Part shown: positions 1 to 11,180 of the stretch, piece after piece
Position numbering within the stretch: position 1 is the stretch's first letter
Layout of the letters: each line of letters begins with the position of its first letter
Assembly (NCBI GenBank): GCA_943736015.1
Contig: OX031064.1
Location: 39,917,361 to 39,981,360, forward strand
Direction: 5' to 3'
Length of the DNA stretch: 64,000 nt
Source of the DNA: Tridacna crocea
Taxonomy: Eukaryota; Mollusca; Bivalvia; Cardiida; Cardiidae
Translations under genes and position numbers: made by a program
The notes under the pieces: model-generated
Told to the model about the DNA's origin: nothing
The model's input: only the letters and a program-made list of their open reading frames with translations
Database searches by the model: none

Positions 1-580
1 ATAAATTGCAAAACCCTGACAACATGTTCTAGGTCGCATGATCTGTGAAAATCTCATCCAAATCTATTGAGATATGTCCAGTAATGATTCTGGTGAAAAA
101 TGAAATTATAATATGAAGCCCCCTTATTCCATGATGCAGCTACAAATCCAAAAACCTTGACAATATGCCATAGGTCACATGATCATGTGAAAATTCCATC
201 CAAATCTGCCAAGATATGTGGGAGGCGTTGTGTTGGGTCACACGATTATGTGAAAATTCCATTCAAATCCGTCAAGAAATATGGGACGAGTTGCATTCAC
301 AAGAAATAAAATGAAATAAAACATGAAGCCCCCTTTTTTCATGATGCAGCTACAAATCGCAAAATGTTGACAATATGCAATAGGTCACATGACAAGAAAT
401 ATTTTGTCAAAATTCTATTCAATTCCGTCAAGAAATGTGAAAGGAGTTGCCTTCACAAGAAATGGAATGAAATATAACATGAAACCCCCTTTTTCCATGA
501 CACCTTATTACAAAAACAAGGGCAAAAAACTAGCACTTGTCCCAGAACAGGATAAATTCATCAAAGGGTAATCAGTCAAA
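1..580. repeat. Degenerate dispersed repeat with CCCCCTTTTTCCATGA boxes
   Basis: The motif CCCCCTTWTTYCATGATGCA recurs near 119, 327 and 484. It is followed by 'GCTACAAATC' and phrases such as 'AGGTCACATGA' and 'AAATTCYATYCAAATCYGTC', so the stretch is made of about three diverged units. The short open frame at 389-571 is a by-product. The same box recurs at 50342-51137, so this is a dispersed family and not only local. No coding signal is seen. Confidence 0.6.
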
Positions 581-629
581 AAAAGCCTGTGAATCTAAAT
601 GGAAATGTGCGAACAAAAATCCGAAGTAA

Positions 630-880
630 AAATTTACAAAGGGCAATAACTCCAAAAATACTGATGATAGAGTTATGGTTCTTGTGCACATAACTTCTCC
701 TCAATTAGTTCTATATGTGTGTGAAGTTTCAAATTCCTTGCTTTTATACTTTTGGAGATATACGCCAGACAGAAATCCAAAGTAAAAAATTAACAAAGGG
801 AAATAACTCAAAAATATCTGAAGACAGAGTTTTGGTTTTTGTGAACTGCACAGAGTAGAAAGTCTCTGTTATTTTATTTG
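630..880. repeat. Two diverged tandem units of an AT-rich dispersed repeat
   Basis: 'ACAAAGGGMAATAACTC' occurs near 636 and 793. Each is followed by an 'AAAATAyCTGAwGAyAGAGTTwTGGTT' type stretch, giving a period near 157 bp. Repeats with 'GGGAAATAACTC' followed by 'GTGAAGTTTSAA' are widespread in molluscs; that comparison is from memory. The stretch 880-1430 shows nothing I can assign. Confidence 0.45.
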
Positions 881-1439
881 ACAAAGATTATCTGTTTCGG
901 CCGAAAATAAACTATTTTCACCAATTCGATAAATGACCAATTCTTGTGTTTATGCCGCTGTTTTCAACAAAAAACAAAGTGTATCTCTAGCTAATTTACA
1001 GTAAACCCTCGAGACCTTGAAATGTTGTTCTGGGTACTCTTACCTGCCGCAGTATCGTCCAATCTTTGTTTAAGGGCTCTTCTTCCTAACAGACAGCAAG
1101 AATGACATCGATTTTGACAGAGCCATATTGTTTTCATTTGAGATCGACTGGTTTAGTTTAGACCCGTTTAAAGACCAACGGTATTTTAGTAAAATCGATA
1201 CACAGTCCAGTGTTACGTCCCATTTTCCCTTCGTACTCCAGATTTTTCATCTGCTCACGATGTAACAGTGTCAGAAGTACATACAATCATTATTACCTTT
1301 TATTGTGTTTGTGCGTCCACCACGGCGCATTACTGAAAAAAATGCGGGTCATTTTCCTTAAAAGTGCGTCAAAACGCACAAAATCGTGCGTCTAGGAAAA
1401 CCCTGCCTTATGGCAAGGTGCAAGTAGATTATCAAAATT

Positions 1440-2145
1440 TTCCCAAAATAAGCTCATGTCAAATTTCTGACCCCCCGGGGCCAGACCAAAACTGACCCCA
1501 GGGCTATAGTTTTGGCACTCTTAGTAGACACCAACTTGATAAAGATACATGCCATATTTGGTAGCACTAGGCCCTATGGCTAGGTACCAAAAGGATTTTA
1601 AAGTTTTCCGTATACAAGACCATATAAAACTTGTGACCCCAGGGACATGGCCAATTCTGGCCCCAGGGTTACTATTTGAAGGAAAATGGTAGAGGTCCAC
1701 TAGATAAAGCTACATGCCAAATTTGGTAGCCCTAGGCCTTATGGTTTTAGACAAGATTTCTTACAAAGATTTTCCATATTTTCCAGTTTTGTTGCCATGG
1801 TAACCAGTTTTTGAAGGAATCAACTTCTTTCAACAAATTCTAAATTCTGAAGAGGAGCAAGACAATCATTTCTGTACAGTTTTGTCAAAATCGGATGGGT
1901 AGTTATAGAGGAATACATGTTTGAATAAAAGTTAACGCATGCACAGACGGACACACTGACGGACGCATGATGGACACCAGGCCATGACATAAGCCCACTG
2001 GCCTTTGGCCAGTGGAGCTAGTAACATCAGAGCTATAGTACCCAAATTTGGGGGTAGGACATCTCTACCTTCAGTCTGAAGGTTTGCTCCATTACTATTT
2101 TTGTTACTGGTCTCCACAAAACTTCAAAGCAACCTTCATCAACCA
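1440..2145 (+). repeat. Dispersed repeat, GACCCCAGGG / CTAGGCCYTATGG family
   Basis: Two internal subunits share 'GATAAAGMTACATGCCA', 'TTTGGTAGC' and 'CTAGGCCYTATGG' (near 1537 and 1703). The 3' end carries 'CAGACGGACACACTGACGGA', then 'GGCCATGACATAAGCCCACT' and a 'GGCCTTTGGCC' palindrome. A related copy lies on the other strand at 56830-57120. It has no open frame, so it is probably non-autonomous. Confidence 0.6.
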
Positions 2146-3135
2146 TGCCTGTAATTAATATGTCTGTTTAATGTAACCTATTTACAAATTACACTGGATT
2201 TATTTACCATGGGGGATAAAGGTGAATTTCCATTGATTTAATTGGTATTTTGCAGCAGTTTGTGTAATGTTAAAGATTAATCATTTATCTAATCACAGGA
2301 ATCTGACATTCTATAACCAAAATAAATGATAAAATATGGAAACCCCCCCCCCCCCCCCCCCCTATATAATATAAACACAAGGAGTGCAATGTCTCGATTG
2401 CTGGCGCGAGCACCCGACAGCCTTTCCCAACCAAAATCACCCACGAAACAAACATTGATCATAATCCCCTTCAGCCTAGCGATAGACAAGACATTAATGT
2501 ACCTGCGACATCAGCGATACCTCAGTAGACACCTTTCAACCGGAGATATCTGTCATGTTTTACAGTTCTATCAGGACATTTTGATTTATCCGGGAGGCCA
2601 TTCACTGACGTCACAGAAAGTAGCAGGTAGCGTATTTTCGTATTACTTATTACTATTAATTTTTTCATTTTTAAGATACTTATGGACATCACATGATACT
2701 ACAGATTTTTCTAGAGTCTTTAGTATCATTTGATGTCGCAGGTACATTAATGTCTTGTCTATCGCTAAGCTGAAGGGGATTATGATCAATGTTTGTTTCG
2801 TGGGTGAATTTGGTTGGGAAAGGCTGTCGGGTGCTCGCGCCAGCGATCGAGACGTTGCACTCCTTGTGTTTATATTATATAGGGGGGGATTTTTTTTCCA
2901 TATTTTATCATTTATTTTGGTTATAGAATGTCAGATTCCTGTGATCTAATGATCAACACCTATTTCATTAGATCTAGCAGACATTGGAAATTTTGTGGAA
3001 TAGCACCGTTTGAAAAGATGCAAGTAAAATCGTATTAATTCCAGATACTTTTGATGAATGTTGCTTTGAAAGTATGCAGAGACCAGTAACAAAAATGGCA
3101 TCGGAGCAGACCTTCAGACTTGAAGGTAGGACATC
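2040..3135. repeat. Inverted repeat pair flanking the foldback element
   Basis: About 2040-2165 is the reverse complement of about 3035-3135: 'CTTCAGTCTGAAGGTTTGCTCC' style sequence, 'TTTTTGTTACTGGTCTC' and 'CTTCAAAGCAACCTTCATCA' on the left have diverged mirror images on the right. The 2294-2943 element lies between the arms, so the locus is a nested inverted structure. Confidence 0.55.
2294..2943. mobile_element. Foldback (long-TIR) DNA element, copy 1, 650 bp
   Basis: The ends are CACAGGAATCTGACATTC and its exact complement. The left arm (2294 to about 2520) and right arm (about 2732 to 2943) are near-perfect inverted copies. The flanks ATCTAAT (2287-2293 and 2944-2950) are an exact 7-bp direct repeat, read as a target-site duplication. 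The left arm has a C tract at about 2342-2362 and a TGACGTCA site at 2606. Compared with the copy at 18670, the inner ~130 bp of the right arm is missing. No transposase frame is present, so it is a non-autonomous element of undetermined superfamily. Confidence 0.8.
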
Positions 3136-4433
3136 TGGTGTGAACCATTATCTCCCGCTAGATGGCATTCTATAAATACTCATCTACCTCCTGGGTACAG
3201 AACCGAACCACTTTCCTACTCGACAACCGTTACTTTGAATTTCCAACTAAAATAAACGTTTACTCAATAAAACGCTACCTCGTGCAATTCACACAGCTAT
3301 GATCAGCAGTTTAGAGAAATATGGAGCTAAAGCAGGTCTCATTGCTCCTCATACATATTGATAAAAGCTATTTTCCACATTGCTACTTTATATTACAGTC
3401 AGTCCGCTTTTGGGGCTAGTGATACGTCATGTAAGACAGTCGAATCTTCGAAGAGTATGACATGCGCAGACAAAGCTCGTGCCACGTGTCGCGCCATACG
3501 CCATTTTTTTTTTTTTCATTAGAAGCACTGGCACTCATCTTAATTCAATATGGTTGCATGTTTGTAACCTTATGAGGTCTACAAACATGCACATATATGT
3601 TAAACACATGCAACAATATTAAACTGAGACCGAGCACTACTGGTTGGATGCAGTTACGGAATCGACCTAGGCTAGGCATGTTATCTCGTGTCGCACAATG
3701 CTTTGCAACCGACTGAATAAATTGAGTACCGTTTAGTTACAACGTAAGAACAAAATTCAAGCAGTACTCACACAGAATAATGTCAAAGTCTTAGTCTGTA
3801 GCAAAAATCGCAGTAGTTCCAGTATGATCTCTGTGAAGTGGTTTTAATTCAGTGTGGCCGCCATGTACAAGTGAGCGAATAGATTATTTCTCAACACTCA
3901 ACGGAGCGCTGACGTCACAGCTCCGAAGCGACCTACAGTTTCACTCGGCGCTAATCGGCCGATTCCGTAAGACTATCTAATGTGTCTACCGTATTTTGCC
4001 GAATGTCGAAGACATTTTTTAGCTCTTCCCCAAGGGTTTTACATAGGGTCATTTATAAATGCGACAAAAAAGATATGGCGGACCCACGGGTATCAACAGT
4101 ATTCAGCGCTCTTAAGAAAACAACTTGGTTTATCACACTCTCCCCCCTTTTTTTTTGGCTGCATTCATCTTGTCGTCTCCAAATGCTGTCAATTTGAAGC
4201 AGTTCATTTTATTTTGTGTGTGTGGTAACTTAGACTACGGGAGATCTAGATCTATATGGCTGCAGCTTGTGACGAGAGATTTTCTTTTTTCCAAAATGTT
4301 TTTCTTTCTTTAATTATAAATAGATCTAGACTACGAATCCTTTCCATTATGAAAAAAAGGCCTTTAAAAACAGCCATTTCTCCCTTTGGAACAATGTTGT
4401 TTTACCTTTCACCAATGATTCCATCATTGCAGC
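3136..4433. other. No gene assigned; promoter-like motifs only
   Basis: A TATAAATA (near 3172) and two AATAAA strings (near 3250 and 3269) occur but no LTR pair is seen. TGACGTCA lies at 3910-3917. On the minus strand ATGGCGGCC lies near 3856-3864 and AAAATGGCG near 3500. These YY1- and CRE-like motifs could mark a minus-strand promoter, but no exon with a convincing splice donor follows. Short frames near 3980-4500 look incidental. Confidence 0.35.
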
Positions 4434-4646
4434 CTAGCCGGGTAGTTCAGTGGTTAGAGTATCCGACTCGTGACCGAAAGGTATCTATACCCAATTGAGA
4501 CGAACTTTATTTCCGGTATTTTTTAGCACCTTGCCTCTGATGCATGTGAGAAAAGTAGTCGTGGCTTGGGGAGAAAGTTATGTCAGTACTGGTATGAAGA
4601 AGCCAGGAAACAAATGCGTGGGTGATGAGACTTGAGCGTTATTTAA
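4434..4646 (+). mobile_element. tRNA-derived SINE, diverged copy
   Basis: The head has a box A match, TAGTTCAGTGGTTAGAG, and a weak box B (GGTATCTATACCC). The body has 'GACGAACTTTATTTCCGG', 'AGTCGTGGCTTGGGGAGAAA' and 'GAAGCCAGGAAACA', which align with the better copy at 44285-44550. The 3' end is cut off by the following MITE. Confidence 0.7.
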
Positions 4647-4867
4647 CTCATTACCAAACGACACTATTTTAGGCATGAACAAATCGAAAGCATTTGCAGA
4701 CGACAAAATAAAAGTGACTGAAATTTTGAAATTTGTTTTGTGAAAAATAGCAAACTTTGTTGGAAAAGGAGAAAATGCTGGTTACCAGCATTTTCTCCTT
4801 TTCCAACAATGTTTTGTAAGGCTTCTTTCTCAGGGTCGTCAAAAGTAGGGATTGTGTGGTAATGGGC
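4647..4867 (-). mobile_element. TTAA-MITE (family E), full length
   Basis: The left flank is TTAA (4643-4646). The centre is a near-perfect palindrome around GCTGGTTACCAGC with arms GGAGAAAAT / ATTTTCTCC, between AAAGGAG and CTCCTTTTCC. The right end has decayed (GGTAATGGGCGG, no TTAA). By orientation it is the reverse of the copy at 39653. Confidence 0.85.
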
Positions 4868-5127
4868 GGCGTTATACTTCAAAAACAAAACTTCAGCCCC
4901 TGTACATGAACAGTTAGATGAAGGTTTTTAAAAAAATGAGAAAAGGAGATTTTTTTGCACGAAAAAGTCTCTTTTTTCAGAGTCGTTAGAGCAAGACTTG
5001 GCGATCGTTTGACGAGAAGTGTAAACCCTTGTCCTGTAAATAAATGAAATAAAATATATTTATTTCGATAATGCTAAAGAGAAATCACTATTTCAAAGTT
5101 CTGTTTTGAACAGTAATATCTCCTTTT

Positions 5128-5193
5128 CGGACGGTGTAGATTCAAGATCAGACTGCACGTTCTGTGCAGTCTGATCTTGATCTACGCTGTCCG
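5128..5193. repeat. DNA hairpin of the AGATCAGACTGCAC type
   Basis: Arms CGGACGGTGTAGATTCAAGA and its complement around AGACTGCACGT/ACAGAACGTGCAG; stem about 30 bp, loop 2-4 bases. This is the first of about a dozen related hairpins in the window. Confidence 0.75.
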
Positions 5194-5520
5194 CAAAAGG
5201 TCAGTAAGTTGATCTTAGCAGTGTATGGGTTAAAGGCCTATCTAGATAATAATGCATTGGGGAAGTAGATGTATCTAATTTTTATGGCGTTACACTGTTG
5301 CTGTCGTCACATAAAGATGATATACCAACTGACGAAATTTGATAATTTCATGAAATACGGCTTGCCTAAAGTTTCTAACCTGCATGGAGATATCCTCCTA
5401 TAAGAAACTACTTTTATCCACCCCCCACCCTACTGTTCAAATGTTGCGTATCCCATCAAATTCTTTTTCTAATGTCCTAACCCTTCCTCTACCAAGCGAG
5501 TGACTCAAACATATTTTGCG

Positions 5521-5583
5521 GACAGTGTAGATTAAGATCAGACTGCACAAAACGTGCAGTCTGATCTTAGATCTACACTGTCG
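5521..5583. repeat. DNA hairpin of the AGATCAGACTGCAC type
   Basis: GACAGTGTAGATTAAGATCA on the left pairs with TGATCTTAGATCTACACTGTC on the right around GACTGCAC-AAAAC-GTGCAGTC. It shares arm sequence with the hairpin at 5128 but has a different loop. The region 4868-5925 is otherwise unassigned. Confidence 0.75.
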
Positions 5584-5925
5584 ATAGGAAGATCTTTTTT
5601 CGACAAGAAATATCTTTGAATTAACAAAATCTTCCCTTTTTATTTTGAGTTATCAATCTGAAAGTTTCATTTCATTTATTTATTAGATAAAGCGTTTACT
5701 TTTACAATTTTAACAGTCCGAGAACAGATGTATGAAGTGGGTGTTTTATTTTCTAGACAGACTGATGGGATAAAATCTTTTTTTCATAGCTGTAGCGATA
5801 TCAAAATTAATAATTTCGCAAAAATCCTGGAATTTGTAACAACTGTTGCAAACACGTCACAACTCGGTACATTCCGTAACTTCAGTTGATTGGATAATTG
5901 GATCATCCGAGGTTTGCCAATTTAA

Positions 5926-6135
5926 CCGTTTACTAAACAATCCTTGGTTTTTAGGACCCTGCGATAAAAACCTTTTAAGAACATTGTGGGAATTAGAGAA
6001 AATGTTGGTAACCAGCATTTTCTCCATTTCCCACATTGTTTTCTATCCTGTTGAAAACTAATTTCAATTTGTTAGTTACGTTTATTTTGGACATCTGCAA
6101 GTGCTTTATATTTGGACCTGTATAAAGGTACTTTA
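5926..6135 (+). mobile_element. TTAA-MITE (family E)
   Basis: TTAA at 5922-5925 is followed by CCGTTTACTAAACAATCC. The central palindrome is intact (GAGAAAATGTTGGTAACCAG / CTCC). The 3' end has decayed near 6130. Confidence 0.75.
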
Positions 6136-6156
6136 GGAGAAAAATATTTTCATACC

Positions 6157-6220
6157 GGACAGGGCAGACCTAAGATCGGACGGCACGTTTTGTGCCGTCA
6201 GATCTTAATCTATACTGTCT
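6157..6220. repeat. DNA hairpin, GGACGGCAC variant
   Basis: GGACAGGGCAGACCTAAGATC pairs with GATCTTAATCTATACTGTC; the tip is GGACGGCACGTTTTGTGCCGTC. It is a diverged member of the hairpin family at 5128. Confidence 0.65.
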
Positions 6221-6224
6221 ATAA

Positions 6225-7380
6225 AAGATCATTGAGTCGAAACAAGCCTTGTAAGGGTTAAAAAGGTTGAAAGCTGGGCCCACTACCGACTGAGGCACCA
6301 CACAATGCATGATTGGGTGTGTATAAATGGCAATTGGTTTCGCCGGCTATACTGTATATAGCCAGTCATCAGTCAGGTTTTTTTTTTCATATATCATAGT
6401 CGCATTTACCTAAAATAACTTGATAACTTCGTAGAATGAAAAATACATTAATTATCAGAAATTTATATCTTATAGCCTGTTACTAACAATGTAAGACATT
6501 TCACAGATAATGGGGAAAAAGACGGCTGTCGAGTGTTCGACATAATGTATTCTTCGCCAATGTCTTACTTAAATGACCAGTTGTGCTGGCAAATAATGTT
6601 ATGTGAATTTGTATAATCTGCCGAAAAGAAATCATGTTTCGAGTTGATTTGAAAGATGTACTGAAATGCAATAAACTTGGGAAAGAGTGTTAAGTATGCA
6701 AAGATAATGCGTGCTATCTTCTTTAAGAGTGATGTAAATTTTAAACAGAGAATGCAAATGGCAGGAATATCAGTGATTGCAACATCTATGTTTCATTCAA
6801 AATTACATTCTCGTTATGTCGCAAATTTTATCAGTTCAGAAAAATAAAGATAGCACGTATCTATTATTTTACGGCCTATCTGTTTCTGAGTTTTTCTTAG
6901 ATATCAGAATTTAAGTGTTTGATTATTTTTCAATGATAATAAATTTCAACACCGCAGTAACATACATTTTTAACGACTTCTGTGTCTGTACATCATTGCC
7001 AAAAACCATCAAAGTTGATCAAGCACTTGAGATTACTGCACCAGGGAAATATGTAAAACGGTTGTCGATTGGTTGATAATCAAAACCATAAATCATGCAC
7101 GAAAATGTTGATTTATATCGACAGGAATAGACAAATAGGCTCGAATCAGAAATCTGATGCACTAGATGTCCTCTGAACATTTCAAAACCTCTACATTCTA
7201 TTTATATAAAGCTCCATGCAACCAAATTTTATTTGGCAAAATCTCTTTCTTTTTTTTAAATCTGAATTTAAAGTGAAAACTATGTTTGCCTGCAAAGATG
7301 ACCTTCACACCATTGCATTTACAGAAAAAACAGAAAACAAGGAAGAAAAGAGGACGGGTGTCCTTATTAGATCCATTTTC
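6225..7380. other. Unassigned AT-rich stretch
   Basis: I see no repeat shared with the rest of the window, no exon with paired splice sites, and no tRNA-like motif. The open frame from 7216 runs into the following MITE and is not credible as a gene. Confidence 0.4.
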
Positions 7381-7387
7381 GTATTAA

Positions 7388-7575
7388 CTCATTACCACAC
7401 AATACCTAATTTTGACGACCATGAGAAAGAAGCCTTCAGAAAACATTGTGGGAAAAGGAGAAAATGCTGGTTACCAAAATAAAAATGACTGAAAATTTGA
7501 AATTTGTTTTGTGAAGGGTAGAAAACATTGTGGGAAAAGGAGAAAATGCTTGTCACCAGCATTGTGTGGTAATGT
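7388..7575. mobile_element. Rearranged TTAA-MITE (two half elements)
   Basis: TTAA at 7384-7387 and CTCATTACCACACAATACC mark a normal left end, but the sequence passes the central GGTTACCA and then re-enters the arm (AAAATTTGAAATTTGTTTTG, GGAGAAAATGC) before ending in ATTGTGTGGTAATG. It therefore looks like two left halves joined head to head, with the right terminus of normal copies missing. Confidence 0.7.
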
Positions 7576-7670
7576 GTGAAACTGTAAGTTCGAGATATTG
7601 TAATCACCCCATCCATCCCTTTTTCGGGACCTAGACTTAATGGAGCTGTGCTCTGGCAAAAGGGGACTTA

Positions 7671-8207
7671 AAGGTGGGTATCTAGAATTTTCACACACCA
7701 CCAAATTAAAAAATATATGTATCACAGAAATTCATATGAAAAAAACAAAAACAATACAAATCATCAATAATTAAGAATAATGAAATTACAAAAAAAGGAT
7801 GGTATTTCCTCCAAAGGCTACGTAGCTTCTTAAGCTATTTTTAGATTTCCCACCAAAAATAAAAAAAGGATTTGTGGGAATGTTAAGTGACTGGCACGTA
7901 ACTAATGACGCTGAGATTCCATAACATAACAAAGATGTAATTATTTTCCATAATTTCTTCTTCGGACGCTATCTTTAAAGTTTCGTCTGTATACATGTAT
8001 TTCCGGTGTGTAAATGAGCGAGGTGCTCATGTAAAATTAGACCGAGTTTCCCCTCTGTGTCGACCTTGGCTGTAGTAAATCTATCATTTCTATTGTTGTC
8101 GGATGGTTTTCGACTACTGGGGTTTTATGAATGAAAATTATAAGGCTTTGGGAGAATAAGGATGTTTTTTGTGTGTTTTTGTAACATTTTCGTCCCAAAA
8201 TCTGAAG
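7671..8207 (+). mobile_element. Family A small DNA transposon, 3' end clipped
   Basis: It starts with TA then AAGGTGGGTATCTAGAATTT, and carries the shared markers AGGCTACGTAGC, 'GTCGGATGGTTTTCGACTAC' and 'TGGGGTTTTATGAATGAAAA'. It stops after CCCAAAATCTGAAG, so the last ~10 bp including CCACCTT are absent. Full copies are at 45775-46303 and 59897-60441. No protein frame is present. Confidence 0.8.
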
Positions 8208-8347
8208 TAATGCATCTCTGCGACAAATCATACCAAGCAAGCCATCGCATAGTTATGTCTTCATTGACACCAAATTTTGTAACCGAATCATGAGGTGGGT
8301 TGGTCTTTTGTAATACAGAAAAAAATCTACTGATAGCAATATGTTTT

Positions 8348-8582
8348 GACTCAGGTCAGCCTTCGCGGACTGCGCAGGCTGATCTGAGTCTATACTGTTT
8401 GCAGACGTATTAAGCAGCCTTTTCACAGAGTGTGTCTTATATAAACTCGACCTCTCTCGACTGCTAGAAAATAATTCACTGACCAGTAAGGAAGATTTGT
8501 GAATTGTACTCTATTGGCTCGACTGACTAAACCGATGAAATAGATTAGAGATCAGACTGCACACAACGCGGAGTCTGATCTT
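8348..8582. repeat. Two short hairpins of the bivalve-type family
   Basis: ACTCAGGTCAGCCTTCGCGG / CTGCGCAGGCTGATCTGAGT occurs at 8348-8390, and AGATCAGACTGC / GAGTCTGATCT at 8549-8582. Weaker relatives lie near 9318-9362 and 15829-15865. Confidence 0.6.
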
Positions 8583-8762
8583 GGTTGTTTATCGTCCCCA
8601 AAAGTATACGTTTTGGTCTATAACGTTACAAGGTCTGACAGTACTCGTATTTGAAGTTTTAACCAGACGTCAATATTGTAGACTTGTCCATTTTGAAAGC
8701 ATTTGCAGACGACAAATTCAATTAGTATGAATCTCAAAAAAAAAATTTTTTTTTTCTTTTAA

Positions 8763-8983
8763 CTCTTTCCCAAACAACAATATTTCAGACGAGTCCAATT
8801 TGAAAGCGGTTGCAAATGACGAAATTTATTAGGCACAAATGACAGGATTTGAATCAGATCGTCTAGAAAACATTGTGGGAAAAGGAGAAAATGCTGGTTA
8901 CCAGAATTTTGTCCTTTTCCCACAATGTTTTCAAAATGCCTACTTCTCAGGGTTGCTAAAACTCAGGATTGTGCGGTAACGGG
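8763..8983 (-). mobile_element. TTAA-MITE (family E), reverse orientation
   Basis: TTAA at 8759-8762; the right flank has decayed to TCAA (8984-8987). A short half-copy (AAAGCATTTGCAGACGACAAA) lies just before it near 8695-8718. The centre is GCTGGTTACCAGAATTTTG, so the palindrome has several mismatches. Confidence 0.8.
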
Positions 8984-9414
8984 TCAACAGAACGGAAAAG
9001 AGAAGGTAAAATGAACAAGCTGCTGGTTACAGCACTTTTCTTTCGGACGATATCAAGAGCTGTTTTTCTCAGGGTCGTACAAACTATGGCTTGCTTGGTA
9101 AAAGGGTAAATAATCACTTCTTACAATCTTTTTATTTATCAGAGCATGCAATCTTAAAAGCAACGGAACGGATTAATAAGCAATGAAAATGGAAACAGGG
9201 AGGGGGCGCTAATTATTTTTTTGATTACCAAGGCTTATCCTTAATTAATTGCAAGATTAAATACACAGAGACTATTAAAACATCCCTTTCTCTGCGACAT
9301 TAGAATCTTCCTTTGACGGCGTAGATCAAACTTAGACTGCTCAGAGCGAGCAATCTGATCTACGACCACTGTTGTTCACTTCTAGGTTTTAAACCAGACC
9401 AATATTACTCTTAA

Positions 9415-9635
9415 CCCTTTACCACACAGAAAAAAATTGGACCAGACCAAACTGAAAGCATTTGAGACATCATTTTAAATGTAGCTCAAATGATGATTTC
9501 TATTTCTAAAAGGATAGAAAACATTGTGAGAAAAGGACAAAATGCTGGTGACCAACATTTCATCCTTTTTTCCACAACGATTTCAAACGCCTTCCTTCCC
9601 AGAGTCGTGAAAACCAGGAATTGCTTGGTAAAGGA
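9415..9635 (-). mobile_element. TTAA-MITE (family E), full length, 221 bp
   Basis: It is flanked by TTAA on both sides (9411-9414, 9636-9639). The ends are CCCTTTACCACAC and TTGGTAAAGGA. The central arms have diverged: GGTGACCAACATTTCATCC. Confidence 0.85.
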
Positions 9636-9862
9636 TTAAGCTTCAGTTTAATTGTATATATTTCTAGCACATTTAGAAGCATGAGCCAACTCATCCTTTC
9701 AGCTCAATAGGCTAAACAAACATTTCATAAATCAAGATCAGATGCAGAGAACGTCCAGTCTATTCTGCGAACGATAGCGTCCACTTTTTTAGTTAAGCAT
9801 AAAAGATAAAGCAATCGTTCTGAGGTTCAGTGGATTGGATTTTTAGGCGTCTATCGGAGTCG

Positions 9863-10356
9863 ACATTACATACTATAGTATCCAAGGTGTCGGGAGTCCA
9901 AATGCCCGTTGTACATTACGCACTATAGAATCCAAGGTGCCGGGAGTCCAAATGCCCGTTGTACATTACGCACTATAGAATCCAAGGTGCCGGGAGTCCA
10001 AATGCCCGTTGTACATTACGCACTATAGAATCCAAGGTGCCGGGAGTCCAAATGCCCGTTGTACATTACGCACTATAGTATCCAAGGTGCCGGGAGTCCA
10101 AATGCCCGTTGTACATTACGCACTATAGTATCCAAGGTGCCGGGAGTCCAAATTCCCGTTGCACATTACGCACTATAGTATCAAAGATGCCGAGTATCCA
10201 AATGCCCGTTGTACATTACATACTAGTATCCAAGGTACCGGGAGTCCAAATGCCCGCTGTACATTACATACTAGTATCCAGGGTGCCTGGAGCCCAAATG
10301 CCCATTGTACATTACATACTAGTATCCAAGGTGCCGGGGGTCCAAATGCCCATTGA
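9863..10356. repeat. Minisatellite, ~10 units of 50 then 48 bp
   Basis: Units contain TCCAAGGTGCCGGGAGTCCA, then AATGCCCGTTGTACATTACG and CACTATAGAA. The TCCAAGG anchor falls at 9881, 9931, 9981, 10031, 10081, 10131, 10181, 10229, 10277 and 10325. The first seven steps are 50 bp; the last three are 48 bp because CGCACTATAG becomes CATACTAG. Open frames at 10109 and 10159 arise because 48 is divisible by 3. Units are contiguous with no spacers, so it is not CRISPR. Confidence 0.9.
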
Positions 10357-10362
10357 ACTCTA

Positions 10363-10589
10363 AAGGTGGCCCTTCAGATTTTGGGACAAAATTTTACAAA
10401 AAATACAAAAAAGATAATCTTTATACTCCCAAAGCCTTATAATTTTCATTCATAAAACCCCAGTAGTCGAACACCATCCGACAAAAAGAGAAATTAAAGA
10501 TTTACTACAGCATAGGTCGATGCCGACGGGAAACACGGTCTGTTTTTACATGAGCAACCCGCTCATTCACATAGTGGAAATACACAGAC
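10363..10589 (-). mobile_element. Family A transposon, 3' part, split by insertion
   Basis: On the plus strand it starts TA-AAGGTGGCCCTTCAG and runs back through the complement of TGGGGTTTTATGAATG and GTGTATTTCC to ACACAGACGAAGC. It begins within 6 bp of the end of the 50-bp array. The rest of the same element resumes at 14677. Confidence 0.8.
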
Positions 10590-10654
10590 GAAGCTACGGA
10601 ACCCCTAAAGTGACATGCTTGACTTTTTTTTAATATGCAAATTTCTCAAGTTAT

Positions 10655-10786
10655 TTCGTTTTTACGAAATAATATTTCGTAAAAACGAAATATTATTTCG
10701 TATTTACGAAATATTATCTCGTTTTTACGAAATATTATTTCGTAATTACGAAATAATTATTTCGTTTTTACGAAATAATTTTACCT
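10655..10786. repeat. ACGAAAT / ATTTCGT palindromic array 1
   Basis: Alternating ATTTCGT and ACGAAAT joined by short A/T spacers (for example TTATTTCGTTTTTACGAAAT). Each pair is itself a small palindrome, so the array can fold many ways. It sits just inside the left end of the 4,075-bp element. Confidence 0.9.
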
Positions 10787-11180
10787 GTTTGTATATTCAA
10801 AAGGGCCTCGTAGCCTTGAATTCCATTATTGACCGGTGTTATCGCCGATGTCATCATTATTCTATCTATATCTAGGCCAAAACATAATGGACCGTGCTCT
10901 GTGCAAAGGGTGCTTAAATCATTTCAGAAAAGAATCGACACATTCGGCCCATGTTAGCCTGCGCGGACTGCGTCAGCTGACACGGGCCGAAACCTTTCGC
11001 GTTCTTCAAATTTTCTGCATGTCAAAAAGCTATCGAACTCATCATTCGATCGCAAATAAGACTTTATGGATCCATTTTAAGGGCGGATCCAGGATCTTTT
11101 TCGAGAGGGGGACCATAATAGATCATTATATACGAGATATGCTGTGTGAACAAAGGGCAGACAGACAGACAGACAGATAG
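10786..11180 (+). repeat. Segment X, third copy
   Basis: It carries 'GCCTYGTAGCCTTGAATTCC', 'GTCATCATTATTCTAT', a hairpin around 'GCCTGCGCGGACTGCGTCAG' and 'TTTCTGCATGTC'. It is direct to 12520-12840 and inverted to 12030-12390. It ends at a short AGAC microsatellite (about 11158-11178). 11180-11490 is unassigned. Confidence 0.75.

Noticed and set aside
2289..2949. Frames of 60-135 codons on both strands
   Set aside because: They are mirror readings of the foldback arms (the same peptide appears from both ends, and again at 18488-18790).
3139..3293. Possible solo LTR (TGTGAA ... TTCACA with TATAAATA and AATAAA inside)
   Set aside because: The flanks do not form a target duplication and no second copy or retroelement gene is present.
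9863..10356. Possible CRISPR array
   Set aside because: Units are contiguous 50/48-bp repeats without unique spacers, and the genome is clearly eukaryotic.
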